Shown here in pieces: positions 10,748-22,742 of a stretch of DNA of 64,000 nt. Source of the DNA: Botryosphaeria dothidea (taxonomy: Eukaryota > Ascomycota > Dothideomycetes > Botryosphaeriales > Botryosphaeriaceae). Positions within the stretch are counted from its first letter, which is position 1; the number at the start of each line of letters is the position of its first letter. Where the stretch lies: contig WWBZ02000010.1 in NCBI GenBank assembly GCA_011503125.2, positions 62,001-126,000 on the forward strand, written 5' to 3'. The notes under the pieces are model-generated. The model was not told the origin of the DNA and made no database searches. It worked only from the letters and a program-made list of their open reading frames with translations. Position numbers and translations under genes: made by a program.

Positions 10748-11453
10748 TTGAGGTCTATGGATTTCATGTATAGCCATCTGAAGAAGACGGTTGATCATTT
10801 AGAGGGTTATAAAGATACGGAACAGTGGGACGTCTCCTCTAGCAGGGTGGACGCTGGCTGGCTCAAGCTCAATGAGTACTACAGTCTCATGGACCAAAGC
10901 CCGGCCTACTGTGTGGCCCTGTTCCTCCACCCCAAGTACCGCTTTGACTACTTTGAAGAGCAGTGGGCCGACCACAAGGATTGGATCACGAAGGCGCGAA
11001 CCATCATTCGCGAGACGTACGAGAGATACGAAGAGGACTGGCTTCGCAAAGAGAAGGAGAGGGAGAGGGCCATACAGCCGAAAGAAGTAGAGGTAGAGCT
11101 GCCTGGTGGTACAGTCGATGAGGGCGACTTCGAGGCGTTTGGTAGGGTTACTGGTGCTGCATATCGGAGGAAGAAGCGTCGTATTGAAAGCCAACTTGAT
11201 GCGTATATGGACGCAGGCGTTAGTGATGCTGATCAACAGGTAGAGAGCCCTCTTCATTGGTGGCTCACTATCGGATCGGCCTGGCCAGTCCTGCAGCAAA
11301 TGGCTCTCGACCACTTCAGCGTACCCGCCATGAGCACTGACTGCGAAAGAGCCTTTAGTCAGGCTAAACGCATGGTTACGCAATCGCCTGAATGATGACA
11401 CAATTGAGGCAGAGCAGTGCCAGAAGAACTGGCTGTTGAACGGGTTAGTGTAG
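10748..11453 (+). pseudogene. hAT-family transposase, C-terminal remnant with frameshift
   Basis: The first 215 codons contain VDAGWLKLNEYYSLMDQSPAYCVALFLHPKYR and the hAT C-terminal dimerisation signature PLHWWLTIGSAWPVLQQMA and PAMSTDCERAFSQAKRM. The frame breaks at about 11388; the tail (RLNDDTIEAEQCQKNWLLNG) continues in another frame to TAG at 11451. hAT transposases are normally 600-900 residues with an N-terminal BED finger and an RNase H-like DDE core, so only roughly the last quarter remains. Clustered CCCGTC/GACGGG motifs at 11537-11622 may be subterminal transposase-binding repeats. No terminal inverted repeats or target duplication were found. Confidence 0.8.
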
Positions 11454-11536
11454 CAAGTGAAGAAACGTTTTTTCTCGACACCGCGAACCATTCCGCCTTG
11501 CCTAATTGGGAGTGCTATAATGCTTACTAATTGCAT

Positions 11537-11622
11537 CCCGTCGACGGGACTAATTGTCCCGTCCGTCGCGCCATCTGGTTCGTCCCGTCCATCACGAGGC
11601 CTGCGACGGCAACGGACGGGAC
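11537..11622. repeat. Clustered CCCGTC motifs with 11-bp inverted repeat
   Basis: GTCCCGTCCGT at 11556-11566 is repeated in reverse complement at 11612-11622; CCCGTC occurs at least three times on plus and GACGGG at least twice in 86 bp. It lies just 3' of the hAT remnant, where subterminal repeats are expected. Confidence 0.5.
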
Positions 11623-11925
11623 GGTAGACTCGCTGGAAGTGGAGCGCCTGGACAGGAGCCAGTAGATCATGCCAGACCCTTGCAAAAGATTACCGTTCAT
11701 GTCATCATTGGGCAGAGCATCGGATCGTTGGCAGCCTGAGGTTCGCTACGAGCATGTAGTACAAAACACTGCAGGCAGACCAAAACCTGAAATCATGCGT
11801 TCCTTGTCGGGGTTGAAAATTAGCGCGCAGGAGCTTGGTTCGGCACCCCTCGCAACTTGAAGCCTTAGGATATATAGATAATTCTAGACCAACACATAGT
11901 CATTAGGGTCCAAGGCAAGATCGCA
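11623..11925. other. No supported gene
   Basis: Spacer between the hAT remnant and the Fic/Doc pseudogene; only short ORFs. Confidence 0.4.
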
Positions 11926-12359
11926 ATGGCCGTGAGATTTCGTTTCCTCACCTCTGCACAAGTGATGCAGCTATACAGACTTCGAATATTCGATGCGCAT
12001 CCAACCCAGCCAGGACTCTTAGACTCCGCCATAGCCTCACCGGTCAACCATAAACACTACGGCCAAGACAAATTGCTTCAATTAGCGGCGATCCTCTCCG
12101 AGAAGATCATTAAGAACCACGCCTGGTAAGACGGTAATAAGCGATTGCCGCAAACGCGTTTCTCGAATTCAACGGCTACGCCATTCAGTGAGTTCCACTG
12201 GTTCCTGATCCCAACAACGACAGAATTACGGAGGCGCATGTGAAGGTTGCAACCGGGTCATGGTCGGCGGCAGAGTTGGCACAGTATTACGAAAGCATCG
12301 CGACACCCTCTGCTGGGACAGGTGTCGCGCAATACCACGATGGGGCTGAATTGCACTAA
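11926..12359 (+). pseudogene. Fic/Doc-domain protein (death-on-curing-like), broken
   Basis: ATG at 11926 starts a frame with the Doc-type N-terminal pattern (LTSAQVMQLYRLRIFDAHP, then LLDSAIASPVNHKHYGQ) and the helix leading to the Fic active-site loop. Fic enzymes transfer AMP or phosphate to target proteins using the His and GN-K/R of this loop. Here a TAA at 12127-12129 falls inside the loop, between the His-containing part (IIKNHAW) and DGNKR. A frame change follows near 12145; the tail resumes in another frame, with a second stop at 12189, and ends at 12357. Total length fits a complete Doc-like domain. Such genes are bacterial toxin relatives found sporadically in fungi, so horizontal origin is possible. 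Not functional as it stands. Confidence 0.7.
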
Positions 12360-12450
12360 TGGTAAATTGTCCTCGTCCCGGGGTTTCTTCTACGGCAGAG
12401 AAGCTCGATGTCGGAGGTTTATCGGTTCTTCAAATTGTCAAGCGAGGGCT

Positions 12451-13006
12451 TCAGCCGGTGAACAGCATCTCCAGATTGTCAGACAAAGCCAGATATGACG
12501 GTGAGCTTCGAATTATAGTATTGCCAGTGTTAGGCGTACAATCAGAAGTTCCGTTCAACGTGATTATATCTGTGGAGCCACAAACGAACAGAGTTGCGGG
12601 GCTAGTCGGTGCGTTGGATTGATGAGGGAGGTCTTGCGGGATCGTGAGGCGTGGAAATGGCATCGAATCTGGAATAGAGCTTAGAATCGTTTCCAATGAC
12701 GAAGAAAGAAAACTTACTGTGGGCGAAATGCCGACTTTTATGGTCGAAAATTAAAAGATACGTGTCTTGGCCTGCTACATGCGCTGAATTACCATATGGT
12801 GCACATGTCGCTTCAATGGCTCTGCCGACGTGCTTCGGCACCATAACGTAGGCTTCGTGAGGCTCTCCCAACCAGACCTCAACTTGCTCGGTAGTTGGTG
12901 ATCCTTGCGCATTCACGCTCGTGGAGTCCGCCGATTTACACTGATAAGAACGACGGAAAAAATTCTGCAAGAGAGATGGGAGAGAGCGGCGGAGGATGGT
13001 ATTCAT
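12451..13006 (-). CDS. Two-exon hypothetical protein, about 168 aa
   Basis: Exon 1 is 13006..12718 (ATG, MNTILRRSLPSLLQNFFRRS, a basic amphipathic N-terminus that could be a mitochondrial targeting sequence). The intron is 12717..12669 (49 bp, GTAAGT...TCCAG). Exon 2 is 12668..12451. Joining gives one open frame with NSMPFPRLTIPQDLPHQSN across the junction. The body includes WLGEPHEAYVMVPKHVGRAI. I recognise no family. Unspliced reading would stop slightly later in a less protein-like tail, so the spliced form is preferred. Its 3' end converges with the Fic/Doc pseudogene. Confidence 0.5.
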
Positions 13007-13162
13007 GGCTGCGAGGCGTGGCGAAGTGCGATAGCAACGAAGCGTTTGGGGTGTGTGCTTAGTAATGTACTACGCTAACCAATTTGGCGCTAAAATTATG
13101 GAAGGGGCGGGAGTGAGTCAGCTTCGTTTCTCAAACAACGCATTCAATTCGCAGAGAATCAA

Positions 13163-13500
13163 AGATATTAATATATCATTGAGGCAGAAAGACTGCTGCA
13201 GCCAAATGTATCTTATCAAATTAAGGTCCCGCCGATCGCGCGTGAGCTCGCTCTATGCGTCAAGCAGGCCCTGCTTGACCTACTCGACGCTCCTCCCGCT
13301 GGACGGTGTTGTCCTCGTGTCTCTCCCAGAGGTAACAGGCGACCAACAAACATGCAACCATCTAAATATAGAATCCATTTTCCCGGCGTATGTATTCTTT
13401 CATGTTTAGTAGACAAGTCTCCGAGGCTCCATCGGCGTCCAGTCTCTCTACCTTGCCACGTTATGACGAATTGGTGGAGAAGTACGACATCAATGTCTGA
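13163..13500 (+). pseudogene. Coding remnant of unknown family
   Basis: 13168-13331 in one frame reads as dense protein (EAERLLQPNVSYQIKV, ARELALCVKQALLDLLDAPP); 13408-13500 reads RQVSEAPSASSLSTLPRYDE and ends DINV-stop. A donor-like GTAACA follows the first piece, but the available acceptors do not restore phase, and a stop precedes the first piece. It may be a decayed gene or exons I cannot connect. It ends tail-to-tail with the minus-strand pseudogene below. Confidence 0.3.
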
Positions 13501-14272
13501 TTGCACTTACAAGGGGTGGTACGCGCTGTCCTTGGGTTGATGTGCGAATTTGAACCTCTCCATCTATTGAAGAAACATAGTGAATCAATTGGGTTCTACG
13601 AAAAGTCCTAGAACATAGAGGGCCAAGAACGAAAGTGCAACTAGAAAAATAAAAGCCCCAACTCGCTATCGCGGTAGGAATCCCACCCACCCAGGCTTTT
13701 ATGAGCTCCTGCTCGTGAGTAGCCTTGACTCGGAAACTATAGAAGTCTGACACCAGATCATTCGGTCGACCAGTCCACTTGCGTCGGGCAGAGTATGGTA
13801 AACAAAAGTCCAATCCCGGTACCCTACTGCGAGATGTATACATAGCAGGTAGGACATAGTAGGTTGGAGAATTTCCAAGTTTGTCAGATGCATCAAGTCG
13901 GCGGACGCAACAATAAAAATCAGTAAAGACCATCCTCGTGAGGCAGTCTTCGTAAAGTTACATTGGTGCGTCCAACGACCCAGTGTAGCCGGCAAACCTA
14001 TGAAACACGTCTATCTACTGGCCCGAACCGCTGGTTATTACTGAGCAGGGAGAACCTAAGACCGCCGCAGATAATAGGCCGACTTGTCTGAAGGCCACAC
14101 CAAGCGCTCACTCCCAACAAGGAAAAAGTCGAGAAAATGATGGAACATAAGCCCAATCGTTGCTGATTAATGCCTTGATGCCTGATTTGGTTAAGCTTAC
14201 CTCGGCTATAGTGTAAATATCTGTTGGATTGTTGATGAACAACGATGATCCATTGATGATTGGCATGAGGAG
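13490..14272 (-). pseudogene. Decayed gene of unknown family, minus strand
   Basis: An ATG at 14272 begins MPIINGSSLFINNPTDIYTIAE and runs into a GTAAGC donor. Further on, 14010-13490 is mostly open in one frame: FAGYTGSLDAPM, one TAA (probably from CAA), then LYEDCLTRMVFTDFYCCVRR and a long C-terminal part (VPGLDFCLPYSARRKW, SFRVKATHEQELIKAWVGG). The middle exon structure is unresolved. The 5' leader before ATG resembles that at 2590. No recognised domain; a second TAG lies upstream of FAGYTG. I call it a pseudogene with low confidence; the 147-codon C-terminal ORF alone (13933-13490) is the best-supported part. Confidence 0.4.
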
Positions 14273-15745
14273 GAAGGGCATAGGTGGCCCACCCTCCTTA
14301 GATACGTAAGTGAGTGACTAAGCTATCTGGTGTTGCAAAAGCAACATGCAAAACACGTGATTTCCAACACCTTGTAAGTACAATGCTCAGGTGTCTGATA
14401 CGATGCATGTCAACTTGTGCGTGCACTATGCCGTGTATGCCGACATCTGTGAGCGCTATCTGACGCGCCCTAGTCCGCCTGCCCTAGAGCTTCCCATCTC
14501 GGCCCCGCGGGACCGAGAGCTCTACTTGACGGAGCCGAGCTGAGGAAGTGGCCTGTTGTATGCACTTGGCTGACCCACAGGGATTACGTAGAGTTTAATC
14601 GTCATTCACCGCTGTTCTGTCATGTGGCGTAGTAGGTGTCCTGTAGTGGGTCATCTACAATGGATTTCTTGACCCAAACTTTGTAGGCTCATTGCATACA
14701 CCTACTTGGCGTATTTGTCTTCAGTCGCCCCTTACGGTCCAGGTTCGCGATTTTTCTTATTTTCGCGACGGTAGAAAACGTGACAGCCACTACAATCTCG
14801 TCACCATATGTTCTCCACACTTTCTCCGCCTTATTTCGCTCCTGGACATGGGAGTCTCAGCGTGAAGAGCTCCAGTGCGTTCGTGTAGTTCCTCAAGATT
14901 GTTTTTCTTGCCGCTTACTAGCTCAGCTTGCGCGATGACAATATGTGCTGTGGAGGATCTTACAGGAAGCGGAGCAAGAGGACGCTAGAGACTCAGCCTG
15001 TTCATCTCAAACTTCTGCCCTCAATATTGGCGCTCAAAACAGGCGACAGACAATAATTCCTACAAAAATAACTAGAATACGGCAAACCGCAGATAATACA
15101 AGTGGACGTTTCCACTTGAGGTGGGAGAGTCTTGTGCTCTGTATGCTGTACTAAACAAAGCCGCCCCCCCCATAATTCCTGTAACCATCTCTTCCAGCGT
15201 CTTTGGATGCCTCTTTGTGACTCGCAAAGGAAGATCGCAGCCATGAACTTCTTCATATGAAGAAGCGCCAGTATCATGATGCTGCACGTACGCTAACCAT
15301 GTATTTGGCGCAAGCGTCAGCTGATCCGCGGGTTTTTTGTCATATTGACTGGGTTCAACTTCCCTATGAGAGGATTCACATGTGTAACGGTGTCGCGGGA
15401 TGGACTGATCGGATTTGGCATAGGCAGTGTCGGTATGTCTAGGCAACTCACTGGATTCCTCCCAGAATCTATCCTCATATTATCGTTTGTATTTGTTGGT
15501 GTCTATTGTGTACTTTGTAGTTATTAGCTATTTCAGGGGTGACGGAGATCTATCTATAGAACACCATGAGATAAAGACTTGACAGAAGCATCTTTTAGGG
15601 CTTGGTCTAACAGAGACTGAACTCAGTAGCAAAATGAAACTCTTAGAGAAGTAACTAAAGGAATCTATCCATCACTCGGACCTATTAGGCGCAGACAGTA
15701 TCGCTCACAGTTCTTGGGAGACAGCGGTCGACGGAATCGTCTCCA
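14273..15745. other. No supported gene
   Basis: About 1.5 kb with short ORFs on both strands (up to 124 codons) but no recognisable domain, splice context, tRNA or transposon ends. Confidence 0.4.
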
Positions 15746-16367
15746 CTATATTCTACACCTTCTATCGAGCAATAGATCCTGAATATTCTTCTTGGACAAA
15801 CAAACTCCGCGCTTTCGTGCTGGCGAAGTGCTGCCACTCAATGGCCGCAATATCCTGGGCGATAGTTCAATTGAGCTTCGCTTTCGAGACCGAGATGACT
15901 TTTTGCCATGCTTTACACTCCTGGTATTTTGTGAACCCTTTCTTTCCAACCCTGCTCTTGAGCCCTTGAGCTTTGATATCATCTCCTGGTATTCGGCTGA
16001 TGGAATGCTCTCAGTGGATGCTATGCTTGACGCTCTGCTACTTTCACTGTGGCCCGTTTCTTGAATTTCTAAGGAAAAATGAGCTTCGCCCACTCGATTC
16101 ATCTCCTTGCATGGGGCTCCCAGTGTTTCAGAGAAGACAGAGGGAGTGACACACCTTACATCGGACCTTCCACACTGGGTATTAGTGTATTTCTACAGTG
16201 ATCAGGAAATTTTGACATAACTGCAACGTGAGGGGGAAGCCCGGCGTCTCTGGAGACGACAGATCCTGATAGCTACTAAGAGTGACAACTTGAGGAGCGA
16301 GAGGTCTGATAGGTTCCGGATCCTCTAATATAGAAAGCCCTTTTACCCTCTGCCTCCCTACCCTCAT
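15746..16367 (-). CDS. Possible two-piece gene of unknown family
   Basis: 16367-16182 begins MRVGRQRVKGLSILEDPEPI and reads LAPQVVTLSSYQDLSSPETP; about 16175-15746 reads CGRSDVRCVTPSVFSETLGA and then a Ser/Arg/Lys-rich tail (SVKHGKKSSRSRKRSS), which is probably disordered and possibly nuclear. The pieces are in different frames. A GTTATG...ACCCAG intron would join them only if the upstream frame is shifted, so either the intron is elsewhere or the gene is broken. No domain identified. Confidence 0.3.
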
Positions 16368-17616
16368 ATAGTTGCTTCATCAGGGTCGCCAAGTTTTGCG
16401 ATCCTTGTCAGCTGCCTGAGAATCCTCTATCTGTCGATCACGATTTTATGCATCCACCAGAATCTAGCGTAGCGCATCCACAGGCTCGCTCTTTCTGTCT
16501 CGTGCGACTTCGTACCCGAGGCCTAAATGTTACCTCACTAGTACGAGTTGTGTCCATATCCGACCACTGTCACTTCAGGACTTTGACCATCATATAATCA
16601 AGGTACAAAGGCCCACTCAGCAGATGCAGGATGTTGGGCGGATTCTAGCTAGCGAGCAAGGATTGCTCCGTGGTGAAGCATCAGTGCGGACCCACTGCAG
16701 CACTGACGGCGAAATTCAGCGCTGTAACGCTCCGTCTGAGCCCATGTCATTCCAACTACTTTTGCTGCTCGAAATAGAGATTCCCCCGCTTGGAACGGCG
16801 AGCGCAGCGCAGCCACCTTTTGATGTCACATCGTGCCACGACACATTATTGTCTTAGACCTCACCAAACCAAGCCATAAGTCCTTTGTCGGTATTGGTTG
16901 CACACTCTCGAAGTGGACTTCATATTTCATGTCTGATTGCTTTAAATACGCGAGAGATGCATTTATTCTTCAACCTTGCATACCATAAAGAATCACTCAA
17001 GCTCAGATCCGACGAAGCATTGTGCACTACCCGTACAATCGCCACAACCATCATTCCCCAAACTTCGTGATGTGCTACGTTCCCCCTAAGCCGGTTAAAG
17101 CAGGCCGTGGCGGATACGATACAACGGGAATGCCGAAACCTCCTCGTATCAAGGTGTACCGCTGATTACGACCTTCCATCTCCCACTCCACTACTTAACG
17201 ACTGCACATCCCAACTTCGGCAGGGTGAGAAGGACTATGAAAGCTCTGACTGTCTCCCCTATAACTGCGCTGTCACTGACCGCAACTAGTGTAGGCATTC
17301 AATGCAACAAAACATCCACGCCCAGGCTTTCCCGTTCTAATTCACGGACGTATTCTTGCATAGACGCGTCATTCGGTCGGAGTGTAGATGTCGATATTCG
17401 TGTCGGGACTATATAACTACAAATCTATCGGTGTGGGATGGTGGGACATGTTGGGGCTAGAGGTTACGGTGACGTAGAACGTGTCCATATTTACATAGAA
17501 CTTTATTCCTCAACCCCATGAATTCTTATGTGCCTGGAGCTTTACAAGATTTCTTTGCATAGCTGCATCAAAGAAGTTTTGTGCAGAGCCAGCGCACAGG
17601 CGCGAAAAATGCAAGA
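16368..17616. other. No supported gene
   Basis: About 1.2 kb left of the copia element. ORFs are short and unrelated to known families. Joining its right edge to 23005 (removing copia A and one TATAC copy) restores the pre-insertion site. Confidence 0.4.
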
Positions 17617-17621
17617 TATAC

Positions 17622-17871
17622 TGTTGGATTTTTTAGTGAAGAGTTGTGAGGTCAGAAAAGAGAGTAGATTCTGCCTGTCTCCTGAGAGGGAGGTCGGTAG
17701 GCTTGCTTATATACATAAAAGAGTGTTTGGATAACCGAGGAGAATAGAAGCCGATGTTGATATCCGAAGCTTGTGAATATGAGGAGTAGTGAGGAGGTGG
17801 CAAATGAAGATGTTGATCTTGATACCTAAAAGAATGTGACGCCTGAGGCAGTAAGGTAAAATAGTCTGACA
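17622..17871 (-). repeat. Copia A 3' LTR
   Basis: 250 bp, matching 22755-23004 at every position I compared. A related, diverged copy is at 33345-33583 on the plus strand. Confidence 0.95.
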
Positions 17872-17951
17872 CACCCCCTTCACGACGTGTACGTATTGGG
17901 AGGGTCGTGATAGTAAAAGTAGCATTGAGCGTGAGAAATTGAGCAGAGTAG

Positions 17952-20900
17952 TTAGTTGTCTTGCAATTTAGTAGTGATGTCTTCGAGTCCAATCTGTTGA
18001 AGAAAGTATTGATGTTTCTGTTTGTTGAGCGGTTTTGTGAGTCTATCTGCGATTGTCTCTGCAGTAGGAGTCCAGGAAATTGAGATGTTGCCTTCTTGTA
18101 CCTCCTGGCGTAGCCAGTGGCTGTGGATTTGAACATGACGAAGTTTTGTGATAAGCTTGTATGTCTCTTCGTCAAGTAGGCGAATTGTCTGAGTGTTATC
18201 ACACTGGATCTTTGTCTGATGTCCAGTAGAGAAGTCGATTGCTTTGAAGAGGTTTTCCCACCATATGGTTTCCTTGGCGGTGGTTGAGAGCGCGAGTAAT
18301 TCGGCTTTAGTGCTGCTGGTCGTAACAGTGCGTTGTTTGGCTGCTTTCCAGTCGATAGCTCCTCCAAAGAGTCGAAAAAGAAAGCCTTGAATACTCTTTC
18401 TTGTATCGATATCCGAAGCAAAGGAGGCGTCGCTGGAAGCAATGAATAGATCCTTAGTGGACTGAGTAAATCCTGAGAACGTAAGAGCGTAGCTTCGAGT
18501 GTGTGATAGATATTCAAGAACTCGTTGAGCGAGATGAAGGTGCTGAGCTGAGGGATTCTGTAGGTGTTCAGAGAGTCGTGATGCTGCGTGTGCAATATCT
18601 GGTCTGGTGTGGACTGCAGCATAGTTGATTGATCCGACTTTCTGTTGAAATGCGTAGATATCTTATTCAGTGGCTTGTTCAAGATTTTGAGGGATAGATT
18701 CGTCAGGTGGGAGAGGAACTGTGCGCTTTAAATTCTCTTTGATGTTGAATTTCGCAGCAAGTTTGGTAATGTAGGAGTCTTGGTATAGCCAGAGTTTACG
18801 TTCGTCTCTGTTTCGGATGATTCTGATTGCTAGAAACCATTGGAGTTCGCCAAGGTATCGCATCTCGTAGATTTCGAAGAGTTTTCGTTGGAATTCATCG
18901 ATATAAGCAGTATGATCTTTGTGGTAGATAATAACGATATCATCCACGAAGAAGAATAGGACTATATATTTGTTTGTGAATAGGTAAGGAGCTTCTGGCA
19001 CTTCAGTAAGGCCGAGATTTTGAAGTGTTTTTGACAAGTGCTTTTGCCAGAGAGCTGGTGATTATTTAAGTCTATACAGTGCTCGTAGGAGTAGGAGAAC
19101 GAGTCCGTCCTTGATTTTCATGCCTGGTGGTGGTTTACAATATGTTTCCTCGTCGATTGGGACGTGTGGATACGCATTGATGACATCGTACTGCCTTGAT
19201 TCAAGGTCGAAAGCAGTCATAATTGCCATAAGTCCTCTGAAGATTCGTGCAGCAAGCGTGGCAGCGTAGGTATCCTGAGCAGTTGATTGAAGGTCTCCTC
19301 TAACACAGAGTCGAGCTTTGAACTTGATAAGGTATCCTTCTTCGTCAAACTTGTATTTGAATACCCAGGTGAGTGGGATAATCCGTTTCTTTGCCTTGTG
19401 TGCTTGTGTAACTGGGACTTGTATCCAGGTTTGGATTTGCTCAAGTTTGTGGATTTCCTCGAGAAGCGCGGTTAAAAATCCGTCCTTGAATGGATGATTA
19501 AGGAGTTCCTCGAAGTTCTTTGGTTCTGGTAGAAGATTGTCTCGATGAACTTTAGACTTAGGTTTTGGGGTGTTGATTGCAGCCGAGAATGCATTGTAGA
19601 AAGTCGATTTTGGATATTCTTGAGCTTGAGTAAGCGTTGCAGTATATGCTTCTTTTCGTGGTTTTCGAGGCTTTTTGAAAGGGTCATTGCTATAGTTTGG
19701 ATTTTGATTCCGAGAACTCCGTGAGCTGTTTTCTGGAATGATAGTTTCTTCAGTGAATGTGGCTGAGATATCTACTCCTCGTGGTGCTCTGTTGCCGGGA
19801 GCAGCGCCTGGTTGCGGTGAAGTGTCATATTGAGCAGGGAGTAGAGGTCCAAGTCGTTGTTCAGTTTGCTCTTGCTCTTGTTCTTGTTCTTGTTCTTGTT
19901 CTTGTTCTTCTTCTTCTTCTGATTCGAGAGGTCCTACTTCAGGTTCTACTGATTCTGAAGGTGTGGGTAACGTTTGAGTTGATGGGTCTTTCTCGGCTTG
20001 AGATTGGTTTGTTGTCTGATTGAGAGTAGATGATTCAGGTTCTTCCTGAGGCATGAGACCATAGATTGATGGCAGAGCAGGAGTATTGAGAGTCTCAATT
20101 ATCTCCTTTCCAAGGGTTTTACCGATATCAGTCTCTGATGGATCGAAGAAGCTGTTTTCGTCAAAAGTAACGTCTCTGGTCCGTATTACTTTATCCTAGC
20201 TTGGAATCCAGATGCGGAAGATATTGGTCGAGTCGTACCCAACAAGATATCCGATGAATGCTCGTTTAGCAAGCTTATGAGTGCGTAGAAGATCTTTACG
20301 CAGAGAGTAGGCTTTGCATCCGTAGGCTTTAAGATGCGAGAGATTTGGTCTGTTGCCAGTGACTCGTTCAAAAGGTGTAATCCAGCCGAGTTTCTTGAGT
20401 GGAGTCCTGTTGTAGATATAGGCGGCGGCTCGGATGGTTTCAGGCCATAGTCGTTCTGGAAGGTTCGCGTCAATTCGCATGGCTCGTGCTCTGATGAGAA
20501 GTACACCCCCTGAGCGTTCAGAGTGTCCGTTTTGCTCGGGTGTTGTAGGAGCTGAGGTTTCAAGGGTGATTCCATGATCTATGAGATAGGAGAGAAAGGT
20601 ATTTCCGAGTGTAGTTTCTCCATCAGTTCTGAAGAAGATAACCTTACCCTAGTAGCGGATCTTGATGATTTTAAGTCTATAGATGGCTAGTTCAGAAGTG
20701 TCTAATTTATGCCGGTATATGAATGGGAGGATGAAGTTTGATGATGAGCAAGCAAGATGAGCTATCCATTTATCTCCGTTATAAGCTAGTGTGAGCTGGA
20801 GAAGATCGAATGTAACGCGTGAGAAAGGCTTAGTTGGTTCTTCTTCTTTGTCTGAAGATCGAGAGACGATTCTGTAAGCCTTTGATAGAGCACAGGTTTC

Positions 20901-22520
20901 GCAGTGCTGGAGTAGTTATTTAGATGGTGATGGAGTAATTTGTGTTCCTTCGGTGGATTCTTCGAGATATTGAAGAGTTTCCTGGCTAGCGTGGCCAAGG
21001 ATGCGGTGCCAGTTAGTAATATGTGCGGCTTTGGTTGCGAAAGCAGTTGGTTAAGTTGCGAGAAGTAAAGAGTGAGCTTAGAGCGGTGCTGTGTTGCGTT
21101 CAAGGTAGAAATATCCGTTATGTCGTTCAGTGAAGCAGAGAGTCTGATTGTTCTTACTTAGAGTTCCAGTCCTTGGGTTCCAGTTGATTCCTGCTTCAAG
21201 AGCTTTATCAAGCGATATAAGATTGGCCATGAAAGATGGAGACATTGCAACATCTTAGAGAGTGATATGGCCTTTACCAGATGGTGTCTTGACGTTGACA
21301 GTGACTATCCTATACGCAGTGATTAGTGCAGTTGTTTCTCCACAGGTGAGGTATTCGTCTAGTTCAGCAGCTCTGGTTTGTTTGAATCTATCCTGCATGG
21401 ATCGGTTGCAGATATGATGATCTGTTCCAGAGTCGAGAATCCAGGATGACTGAAGAGAGGTATTGGCTCTCCTTGTAGAGTGGCTGATAACAGAGAATGA
21501 GGCGACCTCGATTGATGGAGATTTGCTTTGAACGTTGGGTGTTAGAGTTGCAGTCGTATTAGATGGAGAACTGAGTTGTTTTTCTTTTTCTCGATTTAGT
21601 GCATAATCGATTCGTGCCTTGATCTTTGGGTCCTTGAGTTTCTCGTTGACACGTGTTTGAGCAGCCTTGTTTGGTGTCCAGTGCTTGGGCCGTATGTCAT
21701 CGTTTAGGTAGAAACAGTCCTTATACCAGTGATTGAGTCCACAGATACAAGGTGGCTTTTCGTTGTTTTCCTGTTCCTTGCCCTTGAAAGTGGCTGGAAA
21801 AGCAGAGTGTTTCGAGGATTTTGAGGGTTTCTCGAGATTCTCGATTCGTAGATGTTGCCTGTAGTCTTTAACAGCTTTATGAAGGGTTGGCTTAGTTTCT
21901 TGGCCTCGTAGAAGGTGCAGTTCCATCTAAGAGTAGGTGGAATCGATTCCTCGAAGGGAGAGGAGAAAGTCTCTGACTGGTCGGTCGTCTTTGACTTGTG
22001 GCAAGTCGCGTTGCTTGGCTTTGGTGTAGACCTCTTCCCAAGATTGAAGCCATTTCTCAATGTTCTGGTTGGTTGGTCCTCGCTTGAGCTGATTGTACTG
22101 CTGTTCGAGTTCCAAATCGGTAGCTTCATTGGTTGGTGCGAGTTTGGCTTTGAGCGTTGTTAGATAGGTCCAAGGATGATTGTCCGAATCCGTGTTGCTG
22201 ATGTACGGGAGCAGATTCGTGGCAATTAAGTCCTGGATATAGGTTGCAAGATTAGCAAGTGCCTTTTGTTATTTTTCGTAGAGTGCGTAGTCTGCGCGGT
22301 AGTTGCTCATCTCATAGTCATAAGTGAGCTTCTTGTCAGCAGTAACTGTGCCTTAAATTGTTAGTTTCTCAGGTTTGGTTGTGCCCTGAGGTTTGGTTGT
22401 CAGTGAAGGATCAACGAGGCTCCAGATGTCAGTGTTCTGGGCTCTTCCTTTCACCAGGAATAACCAGTGATTCCAGTCCGAAGACTTGGTAAGTATGTGG
22501 GATTTGGTAGAGTCTCCCAT
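17952..22520 (-). pseudogene. Copia A gag-pol polyprotein with several nonsense codons
   Basis: From ATG at 22520 to the stop at 17952 one frame (1523 codons) is kept with no frameshift. Domains in order: gag; zinc-knuckle-like CICGLNHWYKDC; protease WILDSGTDHHIC; integrase with its C-terminal part (LPERLWPETIRAAAYIYNRT); an (EQ)n linker near 19862-19915; reverse transcriptase (WVFKYKFDEEGYLIKFKARL, catalytic FVDDI at about 18940); RNase H (DASFASDIDTRKSIQGF and KIQCDNTQTI). Stops interrupt it at about 21927, 21255, 20650, 20196, 19062 and 18663, plus others in gag; most replace Gln codons, as C-to-T at CAA/CAG would do. The element moved despite these, so it was probably helped in trans. Confidence 0.85.
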
Positions 22521-22742
22521 GTTGTCAGTGAATTGTTGTTGATCTAGTTGGATTCGAGCAGAGGTGGTAGCCAGTGTGGCTCCGTGTTGAGTTATTGGTT
22601 CAGTCGCCGTAGCCTGTAACCGGGCAGAAGCCGTAGATGACAGCAGTTGCGTGTCAGTAAAGAGTACTCAGTTGAGTAGGAGAGTTGATCAGCAAAGAGC
22701 TAAGAAGTGGGGTAGTCTTGGCGTCCAGCCGTAGCGTCCCCC

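Noticed and set aside
10872..11090. 72-codon plus-strand and 245-codon minus-strand ORFs over the hAT region
   Set aside because: Shadows of the hAT transposase frame, which has the family signatures.
12359..12622. 87-codon plus-strand ORF after the Fic/Doc pseudogene
   Set aside because: The minus strand has a spliced two-exon gene with canonical intron in the same place and better protein character.
14500..14730. Possible MITE with terminal inverted repeats around TGTATGCA
   Set aside because: Only about 8 bp match exactly and no target duplication is visible.
17633..18682. 349-codon minus-strand ORF
   Set aside because: It is in a different frame from the copia RNase H, whose motifs (DASFASDIDTRKS, KIQCDNTQTI) are in the polyprotein frame; it also runs into the LTR.
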